Positions 60,523 through 64,000 of a stretch of DNA of 64,000 nt are shown in pieces; position 1 is the first letter of the stretch, and every line of letters starts with the position of its first letter. The notes beneath the pieces were generated by a model. The model saw only the letters and a list, made by a program, of their open reading frames with translations, made no database searches and was not told the origin of the DNA. The stretch is from the NCBI RefSeq assembly GCF_016056305.1, contig NZ_JAECZC010000008.1, positions 45,214 to 109,213 on the forward strand, read 5' to 3'. This DNA is from Amazonocrinis nigriterrae CENA67. GTDB taxonomy: Bacteria > Cyanobacteriota > Cyanobacteriia > Cyanobacteriales > Nostocaceae. A program made the translations under genes and the position numbers.

Positions 60523-60540
60523 AACACAATTTGTTGTGTT
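60523..60540 (-). promoter_or_regulatory. AACACAA-TTTG-TTGTGTT palindrome upstream of the defence-like operon
   Basis: A perfect 7+7 palindrome lies about 155 bp upstream of the phosphoesterase-SIR2 start. A second one (ATGCTA-6-TAGCAT, 60583-60600) is nearby. The 433-bp region 60371-60803 has no gene. An operator is possible. Confidence 0.35.
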
Positions 60541-60803
60541 ATCTCTAAGATTTTACACTTTCCTATGAGTGCAATTAAAAAAATGCTAAAAAAATAGCAT
60601 ACAGTCTATCATCCAACTAAGTATAGAGTTAATAAACTTGCGATTACAACTTTAGGAATAATAACATTTAACAATATAGATAGATTTCAAATATAAATAC
60701 TGATATAAAGTGCTTTAAAAAAGTAGCAATTATTTGCAAACCGACCTCCAGTAGCTTGAATCAGAGAAAAACTGGCAAAACTTTATTTAATGCCTATAAT
60801 TTA

Positions 60804-61325
60804 TCAGTACAATTTACACATAAATTTGCAGTCGTGTCGGATAAATATCAGTAATCCAAGCAAAAGTATTTCTAGGATATAAGTTACAGATACGCTCAGA
60901 TTCCAAAATCCGTCCTTCCAATAGTTGACATGGTAAGGCTTTGCAGAACGATTGAAAGAATGTCGCCAGCTACCATAAATCCCAGGACTTTGCAAATAAA
61001 ATTTCTCAGTAAAAATAGATTCGATTTCGGCTACTCGATAATAAAAACCTCTTTGAAAGTGTTTCCACTGGCTTTCGAGAACCCAAAATAAAATAGGAAT
61101 GCCAAAAATGAGATAGTCACTGTTATTTGGGATACTCACTTCTTTTTTAATCAATAAGATCATTACAGTACCCGTTGCTGTTAAGCCTAACGATTTAATT
61201 GCCCAAATTTGCTTGTTGTAGTCTTCAATTATATTTTCTAAAAAGAAATACTCTTGCTTGAGTAAATCTAACTCAAATTGCAATGATATTTGCTCATTGT
61301 GTTCATTATTTATATTTCCAGCCAT
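60804..61325 (-). CDS. Membrane protein of a hypothetical family, 173 residues
   Basis: An N-terminal helical region (NEQISLQFELDLLKQEYFFLENIIEDYNK) is followed by two TM helices (about 43-62 and 69-87), a motif FWVLESQWKHFQRGFYYRVAEIE and a further C-terminal TM (about 141-162). The motif recurs in unnamed bacterial membrane proteins. A SLATT-like pore protein is a possibility but not supported by a clear motif. It lies 433 bp upstream of the defence-like operon on the same strand. Confidence 0.55.
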   Translation of the reverse strand: MAGNINNEHNEQISLQFELDLLKQEYFFLENIIEDYNKQIWAIKSLGLTATGTVMILLIKKEVSIPNNSDYLIFGIPILFWVLESQWKHFQRGFYYRVAEIESIFTEKFYLQSPGIYGSWRHSFNRSAKPYHVNYWKDGFWNLSVSVTYILEILLLGLLIFIRHDCKFMCKLY

Positions 61326-61566
61326 TGGAATTGCACAAGTTAGTAATGAAGATTTTAAAATTATACTTATTACTCTGGATCAGAATAATTTTTTTAAGTT
61401 CATGGTACAGCTTACCTACTAAAATAGAATCTTAGTTGCCAAAAACATCTCCCCAAAGTCTTAAGCCAAAAGTTATACAATGGCTAGTAATATGTATTGT
61501 GATTCTCACGCTCAATAACCAGTTTGTAGTTATAACTAAGTACAATTACTAAATTTGGCTATTTAA

Positions 61567-61758
61567 TCAGACATCAACATTGATTTGTTCTATTTGTCGA
61601 GCAGCTTTATCCCACAGCTTGGCTGAAGTCTCATCTTGCCAATGATTTCGCAAATATTCTGCTTTTTTGTGACATATTCGCTCTAACATTTCTAAGATTG
61701 CAGCTAATGTCAAGTTATCGATTAATGTTTCTAAAATATCCATATATTCTTTGTTCAT
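61567..61758 (-). CDS. Small helical protein of unknown function (63 residues)
   Basis: MNKEYMDILETLIDNLTLAA then CHKKAEYLRNHWQDE: acidic and helical with one Cys. GGAGA lies about 9 bases before the ATG, which supports real expression. No family is recognised. It is isolated between longer noncoding stretches. Confidence 0.55.
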   Translation of the reverse strand: MNKEYMDILETLIDNLTLAAILEMLERICHKKAEYLRNHWQDETSAKLWDKAARQIEQINVDV

Positions 61759-62290
61759 AACTAATATCTCCTGATAGTTCTAAATATCTTCTGGTTTTAG
61801 CAGATTTTTGTAATAGTCCGACATTCCCCCAGAACTAAAGTTCTAGGCTAACAACTCAAGTATACTCAAGTGGACTCAAATTTCTGCTTAGTCCTCTTGA
61901 GATGACTTTAACTATTAGCCTGGGAATTGATTACCAAGCGGGATAGTAACGGAGTGGGAGATTTAAATGATATGGGTAATCACAAGATATAACCCCCAAG
62001 TACTTTTGTTTACAAGTACTTGACCATCAAGCCGAAATCGGGATGATATTCTTTGAATATGGGCTATTTTCTGTCAAAAAGATTGAAAAAAATAATCTTT
62101 TGCTATCAAGTTTTTTTTTAGCATCAACAAGCTAGCTAGTCTATTTTAAATTCTAACTTGAAGCAGTTATTTTTGACAGATGAAAAATCAAAAAATACCC
62201 GTTCCAGCTATAAAAATATGTTAATATATAAATGAGATCGATCGCAGGGAACTTCCAACATAGATGAAAAAACTGGCAACACCCTTTACT
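61759..62290. other. Gene-free region
   Basis: No coding frame is supported here. It has an AGAACT-AA-AGTTCT hairpin near 61830-61850, ACTCAAG repeats near 61855-61885, and AT-rich sequence to about 62225 with TAATATATAAAT (62222-62233), which could be a -10-like box for a transcript that starts downstream. Confidence 0.4.
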
Positions 62291-62482
62291 AAAAGCTGAG
62301 GTAAGAGTAAAGCCAAACCAGAATCTAGGAAGATGCGACTATGGGAGGTTCGAGTGAGGAGACTGCGAAACAGTGAGGAGACTGCGAAACGTGTAAACCC
62401 AGGTTTGTTGTGGAGGAAACCTTTGTATAGAATAGACTGTGATGACTGAAGGGTCTGGTTGCATTCAACTAGACCCTTCAGT
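62290..62482 (+). ncRNA. Candidate structured small RNA with intrinsic terminator
   Basis: The segment has CTTTACT...AGTAAAG, a perfect 19-nt tandem repeat (62353-62371 and 62372-62390, AGTGAGGAGACTGCGAAAC), GGTTT...AAACC (62402-62421, with AAACC also at 62395) and a strong terminal hairpin. No ORF is present. It may be a cyanobacterial regulatory RNA. Its class is not assigned and expression is unproven. Confidence 0.35.
62445..62482 (+). terminator. Strong hairpin ACTGAAGGGTCT...AGACCCTTCAGT (terminator-like)
   Basis: A 12-bp perfect stem, extended by GTTG/CAAC near the loop, is followed by TTTATGATTTAT on the plus strand. The rtcB stop (62490) is 8 bases away, so it can also serve as the minus-strand terminator of rtcB. 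Confidence 0.65.
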
Positions 62483-62489
62483 TTATGAT

Positions 62490-63935
62490 TTATCCTTTAA
62501 CCACAGCAATGGGATGCAGACGCGCTACTTTACGGGCAATTCCTGCAAGGCTGACTACATTTACCACTTTGCTGACATCTTTATATGCTTGGGGTGCTTC
62601 CTCAGCTAAACCAGACATAGAACCAGCGCGGATGCTAATACCTTCGTGTTCCAGTTCACCCTTGAGGCGATCGCCTTTAATTTCTCGCTTGGCTTTGTGA
62701 CGACTCATCACCCGTCCCGCACCGTGACAACTCGAACCAAATGACAGGCGATCGCTTGCTTGTGTCCCTAATAAAATCCAACTCTGCGTTCCCATGGAAC
62801 CAGGAACTAAAACAGGCTGTCCTAAAGAACGATATTCCCCAGGTAAATCTGCAAATCCTGGCCCAAATGCTCGTGTTGCTCCCTTACGATGCACACAGAC
62901 GGTCAGATTTTCTCCTTCAACTTCGTGGGTTTCAATTTTGGCCATGTTGTGAGCAATATCATAAACTTGGCGTAGTGTAGAGTTTTTTCTACCAAACACC
63001 TCGTGAAAACTCCGACGCGTATGCGATGCTAAAACTTGACGGTTAGCAAAGGCATAGTTGGCGGCTGACTTCATCGCAGCTAGATAAGCTTGTCCTTCTG
63101 GGGATTCAATTGGCGCACAAACTAATTCCCGGTCAGGTAAATCAATCCCATAGCGGATGACTGCAAATTGCAAATCCTGTACATAATCAGTGCAGATTTG
63201 ATGCCCAAAGCCACGAGAACCGCAATGAATTTGCACCGCCAAACAACCTTCATGCAAACCCATCACTTTTGCCGCCTCACGGTCAAAAACTTCCTCCACC
63301 ACATCCACCTCTAGGAAGTGATTACCCGCGCCCAAGGTTCCTAATTGACCTTTACCTCGCTCTTTTGCACGCTTACTAGCAGCATCTGGATCTGCCCCTT
63401 CTAGACAGCCGAATTCCTCGGTGCGTTCCAAATCTTCCGCTTTTGCGTATCCCTGAGTTAGCGCCCAACGTGCGCCTTGTAGACATATCTGGTCTAATTC
63501 TTCATTGTTCAGGGGGACGCTGCCTTTTTCTCCCACACCACTAGGACAATTACGATAAAGGACACTTGCCAAATCACTTAAATAAGGTTTAGCCTTCTTA
63601 TACTCAATTGTAGATGCCAAAACACGCACACCACAGTTGATATCATAACCAACTGCTCCCGGTGAGATGATTCCCCCTGGTACTCGTGTTGCCATCACCC
63701 CACCAATGGGCATCCCGTAACCTTGGTGAACATCAGGCATAACGACTACATGACCTACTAACCCAGGTAAACGGGCAACATTCACTGCTTGAGTTGTTGA
63801 TAAATCTCCCAAGGCATCTTCGAGGATTTCCTCATCAGCAAAAATCCAGACGGGAACTTTCATATCTGGATGAAACGAGGTAGGAATTTCCCACAAATAA
63901 TCACTAATGCGACGAAAATCTTGTTTATTGACCAT
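62490..63935 (-). CDS. rtcB: RNA-splicing ligase RtcB
   Basis: The 481-residue protein has the family motifs in order: [22 protein letters not shown] (metal and GTP site), [18 protein letters not shown], and [12 protein letters not shown], where His forms the guanylate adduct. It joins 2',3'-cyclic phosphate or 3'-phosphate and 5'-OH RNA ends using GTP and Mn. GGAGG lies 7 bases before ATG 63935. The terminal hairpin 8 bases after the stop could end its mRNA. Bacterial RtcB repairs stress-damaged tRNA or rRNA; cyanobacteria commonly encode one. No RtcA or RtcR neighbour is present. Confidence 0.95.
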   Translation of the reverse strand: MVNKQDFRRISDYLWEIPTSFHPDMKVPVWIFADEEILEDALGDLSTTQAVNVARLPGLVGHVVVMPDVHQGYGMPIGGVMATRVPGGIISPGAVGYDINCGVRVLASTIEYKKAKPYLSDLASVLYRNCPSGVGEKGSVPLNNEELDQICLQGARWALTQGYAKAEDLERTEEFGCLEGADPDAASKRAKERGKGQLGTLGAGNHFLEVDVVEEVFDREAAKVMGLHEGCLAVQIHCGSRGFGHQICTDYVQDLQFAVIRYGIDLPDRELVCAPIESPEGQAYLAAMKSAANYAFANRQVLASHTRRSFHEVFGRKNSTLRQVYDIAHNMAKIETHEVEGENLTVCVHRKGATRAFGPGFADLPGEYRSLGQPVLVPGSMGTQSWILLGTQASDRLSFGSSCHGAGRVMSRHKAKREIKGDRLKGELEHEGISIRAGSMSGLAEEAPQAYKDVSKVVNVVSLAGIARKVARLHPIAVVKG

Positions 63936-63962
63936 ATCCCCTCCTAATTTGAGGATTTGGTA

Positions 63963-64000
63963 ATGAACTGGGGATTGGGGGATGGGGAGCAGGGGAACTC
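63963..64000. repeat. STRR-like G-rich repeats at the window end
   Basis: GGGGATTGGGGGATGGGGAG then CAGGGGAAC units resemble the AGCAGGGG family that replaced the Rieske motif in copy 5. The window cuts it. Confidence 0.5.

Noticed and set aside
60804..61325. SLATT-domain effector label
   Set aside because: TM pattern is only loosely similar and no decisive motif is seen.

Overview
The window comes from a filamentous, probably heterocyst-forming cyanobacterium (Nostocales-like). HIP1 octamers (GCGATCGC) are frequent. Heptanucleotide tandem repeats (STRR type), dispersed CCAAGGACGCC-type repeats and small MITE-like elements lie between genes. The proteins are of Nostoc type, for example a CYP110-like P450, cyanobacterial IS and group II intron debris, and a giant WD40 STAND ATPase.

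Bases 1-37.6 kb look like one large biosynthetic locus for an oxygenated, sterol-like triterpenoid. On the plus strand are an MFS exporter, a DegT/DnrJ aminotransferase, a sterol-desaturase/fatty-acid-hydroxylase family protein and an orphan peptide-type binding protein (0-5.2 kb). The minus strand then runs for over 30 kb without a break. At its upstream (high-coordinate) end are a squalene/phytoene synthase-type enzyme, a squalene-epoxidase-like flavoprotein, an oxidosqualene cyclase with the DCTAE motif, a P450, and a close relative of ERG2 sterol C8-isomerase/sigma-1 receptor. Next come a geranylgeranyl-reductase-type flavoprotein, three 3beta-HSD/epimerase paralogues, a CYP110-like P450 and an SdmA-like Rieske oxygenase. 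Seven Neverland/DAF-36-like Rieske genes (cholesterol 7-desaturase family) are spread through the locus. One of them has lost its iron-sulfur motif to repeat sequence. Embedded are a GT4, an SDR, a GtrA / Dpm1-like GT2 / GT39 lipid-linked-sugar module, a radical SAM enzyme, an FkbM methyltransferase and an acyltransferase. Together these suggest squalene -> oxidosqualene -> cyclised triterpenoid -> oxidation, demethylation and isomerisation -> glycosylation, methylation and acylation -> export. The pathway is inferred from gene families; no product can be named. A PAO-like Rieske gene sits at the upstream edge.

Bases 37.7-47 kb are an accessory island: a 5'-truncated group II intron joined to a broken IS4-type transposase, a pentapeptide-repeat protein with an extreme Gly/Ala/Phe membrane region, a decayed SAP/Rho-N-like gene, and a plasmid/ICE-like cassette (small wHTH membrane protein, J-domain protein, coiled/HTH protein, AAA ATPase, DUF457-like membrane protein, HerA/FtsK-like ATPase). 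The cassette ends at fragments of an IS630 transposase and of an M20 amidohydrolase.

Bases 47-52.7 kb hold a stress set (small protein, HPF-cold-shock fusion, Hsp20, CapA-like protein, UPF0182 membrane protein), two of whose upstream regions share a tandem TTCCTCAC motif. Bases 52.8-61.8 kb hold a YbaK-like protein and a two-gene, defence-like operon: a metallophosphoesterase-SIR2 fusion followed by a protein with two STAND ATPase modules and 14 WD40 repeats. The window ends with a candidate structured RNA and rtcB.
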